In this document: one piece after another, positions 8,436 through 17,046 of the stretch | Layout of the letters: every line of letters starts with the position of its first letter | How positions within the stretch are numbered: position 1 is the first letter of the stretch | NCBI GenBank assembly: GCA_033763635.1 | Contig: JANRKG010000008.1 | Span: 1-40,429 of the forward strand | DNA from: JANRKG01 sp033763635 | GTDB taxonomy: Bacteria; Cyanobacteriota; Cyanobacteriia; GCF-001939115 | DNA length: 40,429 nt | Direction: 5' to 3' | Notes under the pieces: model-generated | Databases searched by the model: none | What the model was told of the DNA's origin: nothing | What the model saw: the letters and a program-made list of their open reading frames with translations, nothing else | Made by a program: the position numbers and the translations under genes

Positions 8436-9626
8436 TCAAACCAATCCCTTCACAAAAGGTTGGGCGATCCAATTCAACCCCACTTTGATTTGATGGGCCA
8501 GGGTTGGCATTCGATACAAGTAAGCGAGTCGTCGTGCCACATGGGCGAGGGGTCCCTCCAATTTCAACCCTAACCCTGTCAAAGTTGCCGTTTCAATCCC
8601 TAAAGTCATCATTTCCCCAAGAGCTTCATAGCGGAAAGGCAGGAGGGGACGATCGCTCAAAGAAGCCCAGACATTCCAACTGACATAAGAAGCTTGCTGA
8701 AAAGCAACCTGGGCCGTTGGAGGTACTTGCTGTCCCTCAGCATCTCGACACTCCGCTAAATCTCCCAGGGCAAATAGCTCTGGATGATCCATAACTTGCA
8801 AGGCGGAGGAGACCACCACCTGTCCCCGCTGGTTTTGTTTGAGGCCCAAATCCTTGACGAGGGGATTTACCCGATTTCCCACCGTCCAGAGAACTAGTTC
8901 CACCGGAAGTGCATCTACTTTGCCTTTGTAGGCCAGAGCCATTTCCTGAGGACCGATCGATTCCACCGTTGTTTCTAAGTCAACCCAAACGCCCCGATCT
9001 TCCAGCGCTTTGTTCGCAGCTTTGCGGTTAAACTCTGTTGCCGTCTGTAAAATCTGGTTGGCCTGTTCCACCAAACGAAGTCGCCCCCGATCGCCCAACC
9101 GATCTGCCAATTTACAGGCTAGTTCCACGCCACTGTAACCAGCCCCGACGATTGCCACGCGAATCTTATCAATTTCCGATTCTTCGAGACGACGCAGGCG
9201 TTCCTCTAAATGATACGCATGGTCTAGCGTTTTGAAGGGTAACGCATGGTCCAAGGCTCCGGGCACCAAATCCAGCACCGCTTGATTCCCCAATGCCAGC
9301 ACCAGGCGATCGTAAGCGAGATCCCCGCCCGCCTCCAAGTGAACCTGCCGACTCTCCAGGTCGATTCCTGTCACCGTTCCCTGACAAAAACGTACTCCCG
9401 TCCCCTCTAACACTTCCAAAAATGGCGGGGCAATCTCCCAGGTCTGGAGTTCTCCCGTCAGGAGTTCGTAGAGAAAGGGGGAAAATAGAAAACGATCGTG
9501 GCGATCGACCAGAGTAATTTCTGGCTTCTGATCTGGGGGCCAGGAAAGCTGACTCAGGTTGAGGGCAGTGTAAAGGCCCCCGAACCCGCCACCGAGAATA
9601 CAGATGCGGTCAGGTTGTTGAGTCAT
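8436..9626 (-). CDS. NDH-2-type NAD(P)H:quinone oxidoreductase, NdbB-like
   Basis: 396-residue two-dinucleotide-binding flavoprotein. The FAD-binding motif ILGGGFGGLYTALNL is at residues 10-24, and the NAD(P)H-binding motif VAIVGAGYSGVELA is near residue 160. The second FAD segment is LFALGDLAE near residue 285. There is no EF hand and no transmembrane segment. The C-terminal part (HVARRLAYLYRMPTLAHQIK) is amphipathic, as in monotopic NDH-2 enzymes. Members oxidise NAD(P)H and reduce membrane quinones. The length and the LYELLTGEL segment resemble NdbB, the demethylphylloquinone-reducing branch, but that assignment is only by resemblance. Confidence 0.85.
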   Translation of the reverse strand: MTQQPDRICILGGGFGGLYTALNLSQLSWPPDQKPEITLVDRHDRFLFSPFLYELLTGELQTWEIAPPFLEVLEGTGVRFCQGTVTGIDLESRQVHLEAGGDLAYDRLVLALGNQAVLDLVPGALDHALPFKTLDHAYHLEERLRRLEESEIDKIRVAIVGAGYSGVELACKLADRLGDRGRLRLVEQANQILQTATEFNRKAANKALEDRGVWVDLETTVESIGPQEMALAYKGKVDALPVELVLWTVGNRVNPLVKDLGLKQNQRGQVVVSSALQVMDHPELFALGDLAECRDAEGQQVPPTAQVAFQQASYVSWNVWASLSDRPLLPFRYEALGEMMTLGIETATLTGLGLKLEGPLAHVARRLAYLYRMPTLAHQIKVGLNWIAQPFVKGLV

Positions 9627-9756
9627 AGGAGGGTTTCAAATGCAGACCATTCCCTCTAAGAATAACAACCTGCAACAAATCCTTGCATCCTGCGGAGGTA
9701 GGCAAATGATTCTGCATCTGGCTTATTAACCTTTAGTGACTACTAAACACGTTCCT

Positions 9757-10389
9757 ATGTCCTACCCCTCTGCCCCCTGGTCCTTACAAGGCTTTGCCCT
9801 CCTCACCCTGCATCCCATTTCTGTAGAACAGGCACGATCGCACGTTCCCCCCTCCCTCCAGATCTTTGAGGTGTGGCCCGGTTACACCCTGGGAGGCGTT
9901 TATCTAGCGACCTACGAAAGTGGCTCTACCTTGCAATACAACGAATTGATTGTGGTTGCAGCCTTAGCCCGCCACTCAAGCAACCATTGGGGCGCTTGCA
10001 TTTCCCATATTTATGTGGACAATCCGGACTCTGTGGAAGGGGGACGGGAAATCTGGGGCTTGCCCAAAGAACTGGCCCATTTTAGCTGGCAGCAGGGCGA
10101 TCGCCCCTCGATTACGGTCAAGCAGGACGAACAACTTCTATGTTGCCTCACCTACCAGAATTCCTTCAATCTGTGGCGACAGTCTTTTACGGGTTTTGCT
10201 TTTGGACAACACTTGGCCCAGCTACTTTGGTTTTCAGCAAAGGCGATCGTGAATCCCGGCTTTAGCCAAGCAACCCTCGAAATTCCGTCCACCAGCCCGT
10301 TTGGCCCCCTGAATTTAGGCAATCCCTGGCTGACGACTTATTTACAAGGGCTAGACCTGACGGTTGAAGCACCGCAAGTCGTTGGTTAA
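9757..10389 (+). CDS. Acetoacetate decarboxylase-fold protein
   Basis: About 210 residues with the acetoacetate decarboxylase superfamily pattern. The front half has beta strands such as IFEVWPGYTLGGVYLATY. The signature GGREIWGLPKELAHFSW includes the lysine equivalent to the Schiff-base lysine of true decarboxylases. The cyanobacterial members have unknown substrates, so the reaction should not be assumed. ATG 9757 gives MSYPSAPWSLQG; an in-frame GTG at 9736 would add seven residues, and neither has a clear ribosome-binding site. It is divergent from the NDH-2 gene. Confidence 0.83.
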   Translation: MSYPSAPWSLQGFALLTLHPISVEQARSHVPPSLQIFEVWPGYTLGGVYLATYESGSTLQYNELIVVAALARHSSNHWGACISHIYVDNPDSVEGGREIWGLPKELAHFSWQQGDRPSITVKQDEQLLCCLTYQNSFNLWRQSFTGFAFGQHLAQLLWFSAKAIVNPGFSQATLEIPSTSPFGPLNLGNPWLTTYLQGLDLTVEAPQVVG

Positions 10390-10546
10390 GAGGTTAACCC
10401 CTAAAGGATGGGATCGCGAATTTCTATATGAGGAAAGTTAAGCGATCGATGACTTCTGTCTCTGGGTAGACTGTCCTTCCTCTCTACAATTCGTTACAAT
10501 TATTTACATAAAAACAACCTAACTACGCCACAGCCTGAGACGGTTC

Positions 10547-11611
10547 ATGACTCAAACGTTAACAAAGCTGGCTTTCCAAACCTTTCAACAGGGCAAGAGA
10601 TATTTTGGATTAGCCCATAAAACCCTGACTACCCAGCTTCTCAACTTAGTTTCTCCGCCTGAAACTCCGATCGCGCTAAAATCCCTGACTCCTGAACTTT
10701 TACTCAAGATTCAGAAGCGGGCAGACGATATTTTAGAGGTTGATTGGCAAGATGCAGAACGGGGTGTTTACCCTATGGACTTGCTGTTTGAGAATGACTG
10801 GGATGAATTTTTCCGGTACTACCCGATGGTTTGCTGGGATGCTTCCCAAATTTGGGAGCGGTCTAAGAAAAACCAATTCAAGGAATTTCCACCCGAAATC
10901 GATAAAACAGACTTTCCCAATTACTACCTGCAAAATTTTCATCATCAAACCGATGGCTACCTGAGCGATTTCTCCGCCAGTCTTTATGATTTGCAGGTAG
11001 ATATCTTGTTTAACGGAGCCGCAGATGCGATGCGGCGGCGGGTTTTAGCTCCCTTAAAGGAGGGCCTGAAGTCGTTGGTTCTCACTCCGGAAACCCAACC
11101 CCTGCGGATTCTAGATGTTGCCTGTGGAACGGGGCGCACCCTGAAATTCATCCGCAGTGCTCTTCCAAAGGCTTCTTTACATGGGGTTGATTTGTCTCCT
11201 GCTTATTTGCGTAAGGCCAATCAACTCCTATCTAAATTACCCGGCACCCTTCCCCAACTTCTTCAGGCCAATGCGGAAGAGTTACCCTATGTGGATGACT
11301 ACTTCAATGCAATCACCTGTGTTTTTCTATTTCATGAGCTTCCGGCTCCCATTCGGCAACGGGTGATTGACCAATGCTTCCGAGTGACAAAACCGGGAGG
11401 AATGTTTGTCATTTGTGATTCCATTCAGTTGAACGATTCGCCTGAATTTGAAGCGCTAATGCACAACTTTCCAGCGACTTTCCACGAGCCGTTCTACACC
11501 AATTACATTCAAGATGATTTGAAAGAACGGTTGGATAAGGCAGGGTTTACCGACATTCAAATAAAGGTGCATTTCATGTCTAAGTATTGGATTGCTAGAA
11601 AACCCGCGTAA
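10547..11611 (+). CDS. Class I SAM-dependent methyltransferase
   Basis: 354 residues. The C-terminal two-thirds is a Rossmann-fold methyltransferase. The SAM-binding motif I is ILDVACGTGRTLKFI (about 189-203). The acidic residue ending strand 2 is in LHGVDLSPAYLRKA, the motif II region is LPYVDDYFNAITCVFLFHEL, and motif III is FRVTKPGGMFVI, as in UbiE/COQ5-like enzymes. The first about 180 residues are a family-specific helical front that includes QDAERGVYPMDLLF. The substrate is unknown. A strong terminator follows at 11641, so it ends its own transcript. Confidence 0.88.
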   Translation: MTQTLTKLAFQTFQQGKRYFGLAHKTLTTQLLNLVSPPETPIALKSLTPELLLKIQKRADDILEVDWQDAERGVYPMDLLFENDWDEFFRYYPMVCWDASQIWERSKKNQFKEFPPEIDKTDFPNYYLQNFHHQTDGYLSDFSASLYDLQVDILFNGAADAMRRRVLAPLKEGLKSLVLTPETQPLRILDVACGTGRTLKFIRSALPKASLHGVDLSPAYLRKANQLLSKLPGTLPQLLQANAEELPYVDDYFNAITCVFLFHELPAPIRQRVIDQCFRVTKPGGMFVICDSIQLNDSPEFEALMHNFPATFHEPFYTNYIQDDLKERLDKAGFTDIQIKVHFMSKYWIARKPA

Positions 11612-11640
11612 AACTGCAAATCCTAAAATCAATTAGACAG

Positions 11641-11677
11641 GAGACAGAATTACATTAAAGTTCTGTCTCTTTTTTTA
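11641..11677 (+). terminator. Intrinsic terminator after methyltransferase gene
   Basis: Perfect 9-bp stem GAGACAGAA / TTCTGTCTC (11641-11649 and 11661-11669) with an 11-base loop and a following run of seven T. It lies 30 bases past the stop codon. Confidence 0.9.
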
Positions 11678-11777
11678 TGCCCATCGCTTCTTTCATTAGA
11701 AAGAGGTTCCCCCCTCCCTATCTTTCTAGGATAAGTAGGCAAGATAAACAGCCTTTCAAAGATGGGGACTTTAACAG

Positions 11778-12134
11778 ATGGATACCCAAACCGATAAAAA
11801 ATCCTTACGGACACCCGAAGACGTTTCCACAGAAAAACAATTGAGTACCGAAGTGGTTTCTGCGGACGAAAGAGATGATGTAAAAGAAAGAAATCTGACG
11901 GCAAATCCGGGCGATCGCATCGATCCTTCCCAGAGCCTGGAAGAAAAGTCTCAACAGTTAGCGGTTGATGCTCCCGATATCACAGGCGACCACATTAAAG
12001 TGCCAACCTATTTTGTGGTTGATGAACCCGATGGCACCAAAAAAGCATTACACCACGTTAAAGATGCGGATGAAATCTCAGATGTGATTCGTCAAGCGCG
12101 GGTGGATGAAAACGGCGAACGGGTTTGGTGGTAA
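11778..12134 (+). CDS. Hydrophilic hypothetical protein, stress-gene neighbour
   Basis: 118 residues, very rich in Asp, Glu, Lys and Ser, with no hydrophobic segment. The first about 70 residues look disordered (KSLRTPEDVSTEKQLSTEVV). The end is more ordered: VPTYFVVDEPDGTKKALHHV, then DADEISDVIRQARVDENGER and a terminal WW. I do not recognise a named family. It precedes the general-stress-type SDR gene at 12251 on the same strand by 116 bases, so a shared stress context is plausible but unproven. Confidence 0.75.
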   Translation: MDTQTDKKSLRTPEDVSTEKQLSTEVVSADERDDVKERNLTANPGDRIDPSQSLEEKSQQLAVDAPDITGDHIKVPTYFVVDEPDGTKKALHHVKDADEISDVIRQARVDENGERVWW

Positions 12135-12171
12135 TTCTTTCTAGTTTGAGCGAACAGACCGTTGAACGGAT

Positions 12172-12201
12172 AGGGGTTTGGGTCATGATGCCCCGACCCC
12201 T
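12172..12201 (+). terminator. Possible weak terminator or hairpin
   Basis: AGGGGTTTGGG and CCCCGACCCCT can pair with small bulges across TCATGATG. It is followed only by a pyrimidine stretch (TCTCTTCT), so termination would be inefficient. Confidence 0.35.
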
Positions 12202-12250
12202 TCTCTTCTAGTGGCTTCCTGATCCATAACTCTACCTACAGGTAACTCCC

Positions 12251-13120
12251 ATGACACAGACCCAAGAAAAGCAAGAGCTACAACCCCCCCAGCATCAAAA
12301 TCAGAAACCGGGCCGCGAGTCGGAGATGACTCCCCGCCCTCAAGCCGAAGATAGCCGTTATCGCGGCAGTGAGAAACTGAAAGGAAAAGTTGCTCTCATC
12401 ACGGGAGGAGACAGCGGGATCGGTCGTGCCGTTGCCATCCTGTACGCGAAAGAAGGTGCCCATGTGGCGATCGTCTACTTGAACGAACATGATGATGCCA
12501 GGGAAACCCAAAAACGGGTCGAGCAAGAAGGAGTCCGGTGTTTGACGATCGCCGGGGATATTGGGGATGAGTCCTTTTGCCAAAAAGCGATCGACCAAAC
12601 CTGTCAAGAATTGGGTCGTCTGGATATTCTGGTGAACAATGCCGCCGAACAGCATCCCCAACAAAGTATTGAAAACATCACCGCAGAGCAACTAGAGCGC
12701 ACCTTCCGCACCAATATTTTCTCCATGTTCTTTCTGACGAAGGCCGCCCTGCGCCATTTGCAGGAAGGTAGCACCATCATCAACACAACCTCTGTCACTG
12801 CTTACAAAGGCAACCCCTCTTTGCTGGATTACTCATCGACGAAAGGGGCGATCGTTGCCTTTACCCGCTCCCTGGCCCAATCCCTTATCGAGAAAGGGAT
12901 TCGCGTCAATGGAGTGGCTCCCGGTCCCGTCTGGACTCCCCTGATCCCCTCAACTTTTCCAGAGGAGAAGGTTGCCAGCTTTGGAAAACAGGTACCGATG
13001 CAACGTCCGGGGCAACCGGAGGAGATCGCTCCCTGCTATGTATTCCTGGCCTCGGATGATTCGTCCTACATGGCAGGACAGATTTTACATCCCAATGGTG
13101 GGGAAGTGGTGAATGCCTAA
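12251..13120 (+). CDS. SDR family oxidoreductase (YghA/YdaD-like)
   Basis: 289-residue classical short-chain dehydrogenase with a 40-residue hydrophilic N-terminal extension typical of the YghA/YdaD (general stress protein 39) group. The cofactor motif is TGGDSGIG (51-58), the stabilising NNAAEQ is at 129-134, and the catalytic residues are Ser181 (TTSVTAY), Tyr194 and Lys198 (DYSSTK). The C-terminal consensus HPNGGEVVN is present. It would use NAD(P)H to reduce a carbonyl substrate that cannot be named. A strong terminator follows. Confidence 0.92.
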   Translation: MTQTQEKQELQPPQHQNQKPGRESEMTPRPQAEDSRYRGSEKLKGKVALITGGDSGIGRAVAILYAKEGAHVAIVYLNEHDDARETQKRVEQEGVRCLTIAGDIGDESFCQKAIDQTCQELGRLDILVNNAAEQHPQQSIENITAEQLERTFRTNIFSMFFLTKAALRHLQEGSTIINTTSVTAYKGNPSLLDYSSTKGAIVAFTRSLAQSLIEKGIRVNGVAPGPVWTPLIPSTFPEEKVASFGKQVPMQRPGQPEEIAPCYVFLASDDSSYMAGQILHPNGGEVVNA

Positions 13121-13150
13121 TTGAGGCGGTTGAATTTAGGAAATCTTGGA

Positions 13151-13182
13151 AAAGGGGTGAATCCAATTCACCCCTTTTTTGT
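13151..13182 (+). terminator. Bidirectional intrinsic terminator
   Basis: Twelve-base arms AAAGGGGTGAAT / ATTCACCCCTTT around CCA, followed by T on the plus strand and preceded by A-rich sequence. It sits between the convergent SDR and SLH genes and can serve both, as its T run touches the stop codon of the minus-strand gene. Confidence 0.92.
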
Positions 13183-14825
13183 TAGGGACTGACGAGATAG
13201 GGGGAAGGAATGGCTGGAGCCTGTTGGGCGTTCACCAGCGCTTGGTAGACAAAGGCCGCAACCTCGGCACGGGTCGCTGGGCGATTCGGGTTCAACTCAC
13301 GGGGATTGGGATGGTTGACGATCAATCGGCGTTGGGTTGCGGCGGCCACGGGACCGATCGCATACCCAGGCACTTGCGGACCATCCACGTACCGAGCCAA
13401 CACCTCCGAACCCGCATTCCCTAACCCTAATCCATTCACCAGAGAGACTAACACCTGCACTCTGGGGATCGGTTGGCTGGGTAGAAATTGACCATTCGGA
13501 TACCCAGTCATAAAGCCAGTACGGTAGGCGGTTTGAATGGCTTGATAGCCCCAGAACTGGCGGGTGATGTCTCCAAAATTAGCGATCGGACGAGCGGGAG
13601 TTTTGGGAAATGCCTTGCTGACAATCACTGCAAACTCAACACGGGTGACAGGGTTATTGGGGCGGAAGGTGCCATCCGGGAAACCCGTCAGGATTTGTCT
13701 ACTCGCCAAAGCCTCAATATATGCCTGCGCCCAGTTACCTTGCGTGTCCCGGAACTGTCCGGGGGGCAGGTTGGGGGTTGGGACTTGGGCGGCAACAAAA
13801 TCAACTCGGCCTGAAATTTTTTGTTGGTTGACTGCATTCCCAACGGCAGCGATCGTAACCCCACGAGTGGCATTGTAAATGTCGTAGCGGCGGTTGTTGC
13901 GAATGGTATTGTTTCCTGGATCTCCGGCAATTCCCAAGTTTGGTTGGGCACTGGCGATCGCTACGACCCCATCACGGGTATTATCCTCAATCACGTTGTT
14001 GCGGAGTACGGGCTGGGCTGAGTTGGAGACCACGATTCCATCCACGTTGCCGATCACCCGATTGCCTGTAATGACAGTTGTTGCATTGCCCCCGATCGTG
14101 ATGCCAAATCCCGTATCTTGAAAGATGTTATCCCGGATTTCTCCTTTGGCTGATCGCGCGACAGAGATGCCATTCCCATCGTTATTGGTAAAGATGTTTC
14201 CGATAATCTGAGGGTTGCCAGTTCCAGACACAAACACCCCATCCCGCAGACTATCGGCAAACGTCGAGTTAGTAATGACTGGGTTTGTTGATTCCACCCA
14301 AATGGCAGTACCGCGTGTTCTGGGATTGGTGACTTTCAAGCCCCGAATTTCTGTATCTCGTTCCGCCAGAATGGTAACGCTTTGACGGGCAAAGGAGGGA
14401 CTAATAAATTCGCCACCTCCAATAATCACGGTGGTTTGACCTTTATCTCCTTCACTTCCGCGCAAAATGACCCCCGGTTTCATCATGAGCGGAAAAACTT
14501 CTCCAGTTTGCTGGGTATAGCTTCCAGGGGCTAGTTGAATGACAGTCCCCGGTCCTGCCTGTTGTAGGGCATAGGTAATCGTGCGGTAGGGTGCCCCTGC
14601 TACTGTGCCACTATCTGCCGCATCTCGCCCCAACACAGGATTGACATATAAAGTTGTAGCTCCGAGAGGAACCTGGGCGATTGTCTGCTCGGCCCCCGAT
14701 GGGACGAGTTGGGAAAGCCCAGGAGCGATCGGAGAAGCAAGGGTAAATAGGAGGGGCAGGAGGCCCAACTGTGCTGTTTTTTTGGAGAAAAACTGATTTT
14801 GTGTAGAAGAAGCCTGATACGGCAT
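13182..14825 (-). CDS. Secreted beta-helix (DUF1565) protein with SLH domains
   Basis: 547 residues. A Sec signal peptide occupies about the first 40 residues (LGLLPLLFTLASPIAPGLSQ). A DUF1565-type start, TLYVNPVLGRDAADSGTVAG, begins a right-handed parallel beta helix running to about residue 340, with repeated turns such as VITNSTFADSLRDGVFVSG. The C-terminus holds two clear and one weaker S-layer homology units, including ILTGFPDGTFRPNNPVTRVE and FMTGYPNGQFLPSQP. SLH units tether proteins to cell-wall polysaccharide, so this is probably an envelope-anchored polysaccharide-binding or -acting protein. It is divergent from the DUF1400 gene. Confidence 0.9.
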   Translation of the reverse strand: MPYQASSTQNQFFSKKTAQLGLLPLLFTLASPIAPGLSQLVPSGAEQTIAQVPLGATTLYVNPVLGRDAADSGTVAGAPYRTITYALQQAGPGTVIQLAPGSYTQQTGEVFPLMMKPGVILRGSEGDKGQTTVIIGGGEFISPSFARQSVTILAERDTEIRGLKVTNPRTRGTAIWVESTNPVITNSTFADSLRDGVFVSGTGNPQIIGNIFTNNDGNGISVARSAKGEIRDNIFQDTGFGITIGGNATTVITGNRVIGNVDGIVVSNSAQPVLRNNVIEDNTRDGVVAIASAQPNLGIAGDPGNNTIRNNRRYDIYNATRGVTIAAVGNAVNQQKISGRVDFVAAQVPTPNLPPGQFRDTQGNWAQAYIEALASRQILTGFPDGTFRPNNPVTRVEFAVIVSKAFPKTPARPIANFGDITRQFWGYQAIQTAYRTGFMTGYPNGQFLPSQPIPRVQVLVSLVNGLGLGNAGSEVLARYVDGPQVPGYAIGPVAAATQRRLIVNHPNPRELNPNRPATRAEVAAFVYQALVNAQQAPAIPSPYLVSP

Positions 14826-15017
14826 AGGTACTTTTATCTAAGGCTAAATGGAGGTGGATGGAGAGACCCTTCATCAGGAAAGTAGCGCGATCCTCCATTG
14901 CCTATGACCTGCCCTTTTCTAGTGAAGTTCCTGGACATCCATTTAACAGCCTACCCTCACTTGCGCTAGATGTAGGAACCTGGATCGATCCGTTACAGTC
15001 AAGAAATTCATTGCATT

Positions 15018-15593
15018 ATGATGCTCATCATGCGCGATCGTCTTTCACGGTTCACGGCTCTCTTCTCCACCGGATTTCTGCTGCTGACGCTGGTCCTGCC
15101 GGGGCAAGCAAAGGCCGCAGAAAGGATTGTGCTGCGATATCTCATTTTTGAACAAAGCGTTGCTGTACAGGAGCTAGAAGCCCTGGCAGAAAAAGGAGAG
15201 GTATCGCCTACCCTCGAAAGTTATTTCAGTATGGCGAAGCAAGACCCCGCTACCATTCGCCAAACTTTAACGCGCCCCGTCCAGATTGATGTCCTGTTGC
15301 TCGATCGGGTGCTAAATCATCCTCTCGGAGAGCGTCTGTTGGATGAGATGGGCAAAATGATTCATACAGGTGCGGGAGGTGCCGATCGGCAAGCGCTCCG
15401 GGCCGCCCTTGTTCTTTCTGCCAGCGGTGATAATCAGGTTTCCCTCCTGGAAGTGATTCAGAAGTATCCAACGGAGGGAATTTATGTAGAGGGGGAGCGG
15501 ATTCTAGACACCTATGCCCAATTGAGTCGTGCGGGCCAACTTGCCCAGGATATCCAGAAGGTTGTGGAGAGTATTCAGAAATTAGGATTTTAG
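15018..15593 (+). CDS. DUF1400 secreted protein
   Basis: 191 residues. A signal peptide ends near AKA before AERIVLRYLIFEQSVAVQEL, which is the DUF1400 start. In many cyanobacterial proteins DUF1400 precedes an alpha/beta-hydrolase domain; here the protein ends after DUF1400, so no hydrolase catalytic triad is present. Function unknown, location periplasmic by inference. The start is ambiguous among several ATG codons (15018, 15021, 15030); none has a strong ribosome-binding site. Confidence 0.82.
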   Translation: MMLIMRDRLSRFTALFSTGFLLLTLVLPGQAKAAERIVLRYLIFEQSVAVQELEALAEKGEVSPTLESYFSMAKQDPATIRQTLTRPVQIDVLLLDRVLNHPLGERLLDEMGKMIHTGAGGADRQALRAALVLSASGDNQVSLLEVIQKYPTEGIYVEGERILDTYAQLSRAGQLAQDIQKVVESIQKLGF

Positions 15594-15924
15594 GTTCGTT
15601 AGCAGCACCCACGAAACTGGGTTAAAACTTAGAAGATTTCCAGAAAATCATTTCCCTTTTGGTTGAGTGAAGCTGAAACTAGCGACCGCACCTTGAAAGG
15701 AGTCGAAGGGCAACCCATTGGTAAACTCTTTTCAAGAAATCATCTTAAAACTAACTGGGGCAGACTTAACCAAGGTTCTGAAATTCAAAGGTTGAATTCA
15801 GAAGGAACTCCTAGACGCTAAATCTGCCCAAATTTGCAGAAATTACAAGGGATTGATCGAAAGAGGTTTGGTTAGAGAAAAGGCTCTTGATAGGAATAAT
15901 CGTTCGTAAGCGGCTAGTTCGTTT
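15594..15924. other. Convergent intergenic stretch with a dispersed repeat
   Basis: No credible reading frame. It contains the 40-base element 15701-15740 that recurs at 25095-25134. The rest is AT-rich with no strong terminator that I can see. Confidence 0.6.
15701..15740 (+). repeat. Dispersed repeat, copy 1
   Basis: A 40-base stretch beginning AGTCGAAGG and containing AACTCTTTTCAA matches 25095-25134 at 34 of 40 positions, both in plus orientation. Confidence 0.75.
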
Positions 15925-16128
15925 TTAGTAAGCTAGCGTTTCCAACGTTTCCCGTAGATAACGACCGACCTGGTACTCTAAACTGAGTTCCTGGCGATGC
16001 TCATCGCTGATGTGTTCCACTTGCCAACGACGGAAACCAGAACTGGTGGCGATCGCCTGCTTAAGATTCGTCCAAATTTCAGTATCTTGAGACATTTGAG
16101 AGGTCATGGGGAGAGAGTAGTTAGCCAT
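15925..16128 (-). CDS. Small conserved-looking hypothetical protein
   Basis: 67 residues from ATG 16128, which has TAAGGTG just upstream; a GTG two codons earlier is less likely. The sequence is a compact amphipathic helix set: EIWTNLKQAIATSSGFRRWQ, then LEYQVGRYLRETLETLAY. I do not recognise a named family. The well-formed start and the pattern of hydrophobic residues argue that it is real. Confidence 0.68.
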   Translation of the reverse strand: MANYSLPMTSQMSQDTEIWTNLKQAIATSSGFRRWQVEHISDEHRQELSLEYQVGRYLRETLETLAY

Positions 16129-16270
16129 ACGCACCTTAAAATTTAGGTTAGACAGCCACGAAAAAATTAGAAGTTAGGCGAGACAATTCAGCTTTCCGAC
16201 GAAAAAATTGATTATCTCTTCATCCAGCATAACGAACCTGACAAGTTTGTATGTGTTTAAGAGAACAATC

Positions 16271-16963
16271 TCAAGCGTTTGAGGAGTCTTCGCCTGTTAG
16301 ATCTTGTGTCTGTTTTAGGTTGGGTTCGGGTAAATGAGGTCCCGACGGAGCAGGAGAGGCTTGATGGAGGGCTTCATTCAAGGCAAAAGGCCAGATTTGA
16401 CGAACCCAAAAACCGGGAATCATAAAATCCTGGCGAATTTGTTCAACGGGATAAGGGGGGGTTGCCGTCAAGGCAGCCTTTTGAGTGAACAGAATATGCA
16501 ATACACTCACCGGCACCTGCACAAACAAATTCACCAGCAGAAACGCGACAGCCGCAACCAACAACCCAACCGGTCGTAGATCAGATTGGAACGGAATGCG
16601 ATCGGTCAGGGTGGGAGCCAAGTAATACAGTTGCCAGAGGGTGCCCACGAGCAGCACAGATGTAAATCCAGCGATCACACGTCCAACAGGATTTCTGAAG
16701 CGTGTCAGCATGCGGCATTGAGTGTCTGTGAGGCGATCGGGCTGCACTGACACAAACAGAATACTGAAAATATAGAACGGGCGAATGACCTGCATCCAGA
16801 GAATAGGACCCATCCCAAAGAGGACTAGCAAGGACAATTCCAGCCATCTCGGTAAAACTGGATTTCCGATCGCCAATCCCACCAGACACATCCCCAGTAG
16901 GATGGGCACGGTTGCCACCCCTGCCAGGTGAATCCACAAAAAAGGTTCTGCCCGAAAAGCCAT
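16271..16963 (-). CDS. Low-complexity tail membrane protein
   Basis: 230 residues from ATG 16963 (MAFRAEPFLWIHLAGVATVP). Four or five hydrophobic segments are visible, including PILLGMCLVGLAIG, LELSLLVLFGMGPILWMQV, VIAGFTSVLLVGTLWQLYYL and VGLLVAAVAFLLVNLFVQVP. The C-terminal about 30 residues are Pro/Ser/Glu-rich. This matches the cyanobacterial group usually named after its low-complexity tail; function unknown. It lies downstream of infB but is separated from it by a terminator-like hairpin at 16980-17020, so it may use its own promoter. Confidence 0.82.
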   Translation of the reverse strand: MAFRAEPFLWIHLAGVATVPILLGMCLVGLAIGNPVLPRWLELSLLVLFGMGPILWMQVIRPFYIFSILFVSVQPDRLTDTQCRMLTRFRNPVGRVIAGFTSVLLVGTLWQLYYLAPTLTDRIPFQSDLRPVGLLVAAVAFLLVNLFVQVPVSVLHILFTQKAALTATPPYPVEQIRQDFMIPGFWVRQIWPFALNEALHQASPAPSGPHLPEPNLKQTQDLTGEDSSNA

Positions 16964-16979
16964 AACCACAAGCAACTAG

Positions 16980-17020
16980 ATAAAAAGCAGGATGAAGTCA
17001 TGATATGACTTTCACCCTGC
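16980..17020 (-). terminator. Intrinsic terminator after infB
   Basis: On the minus strand GCAGGGTGAAAGTCAT pairs with ATGACTTCATCCTGC (one mismatch, one bulge) around a three-base loop and is followed by TTTTTATC. It starts 27 bases past the infB stop and ends 17 bases before the next start codon. Confidence 0.82.
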
Positions 17021-17046
17021 CCCTAATCCTACCGCTTCTTCCCGAT

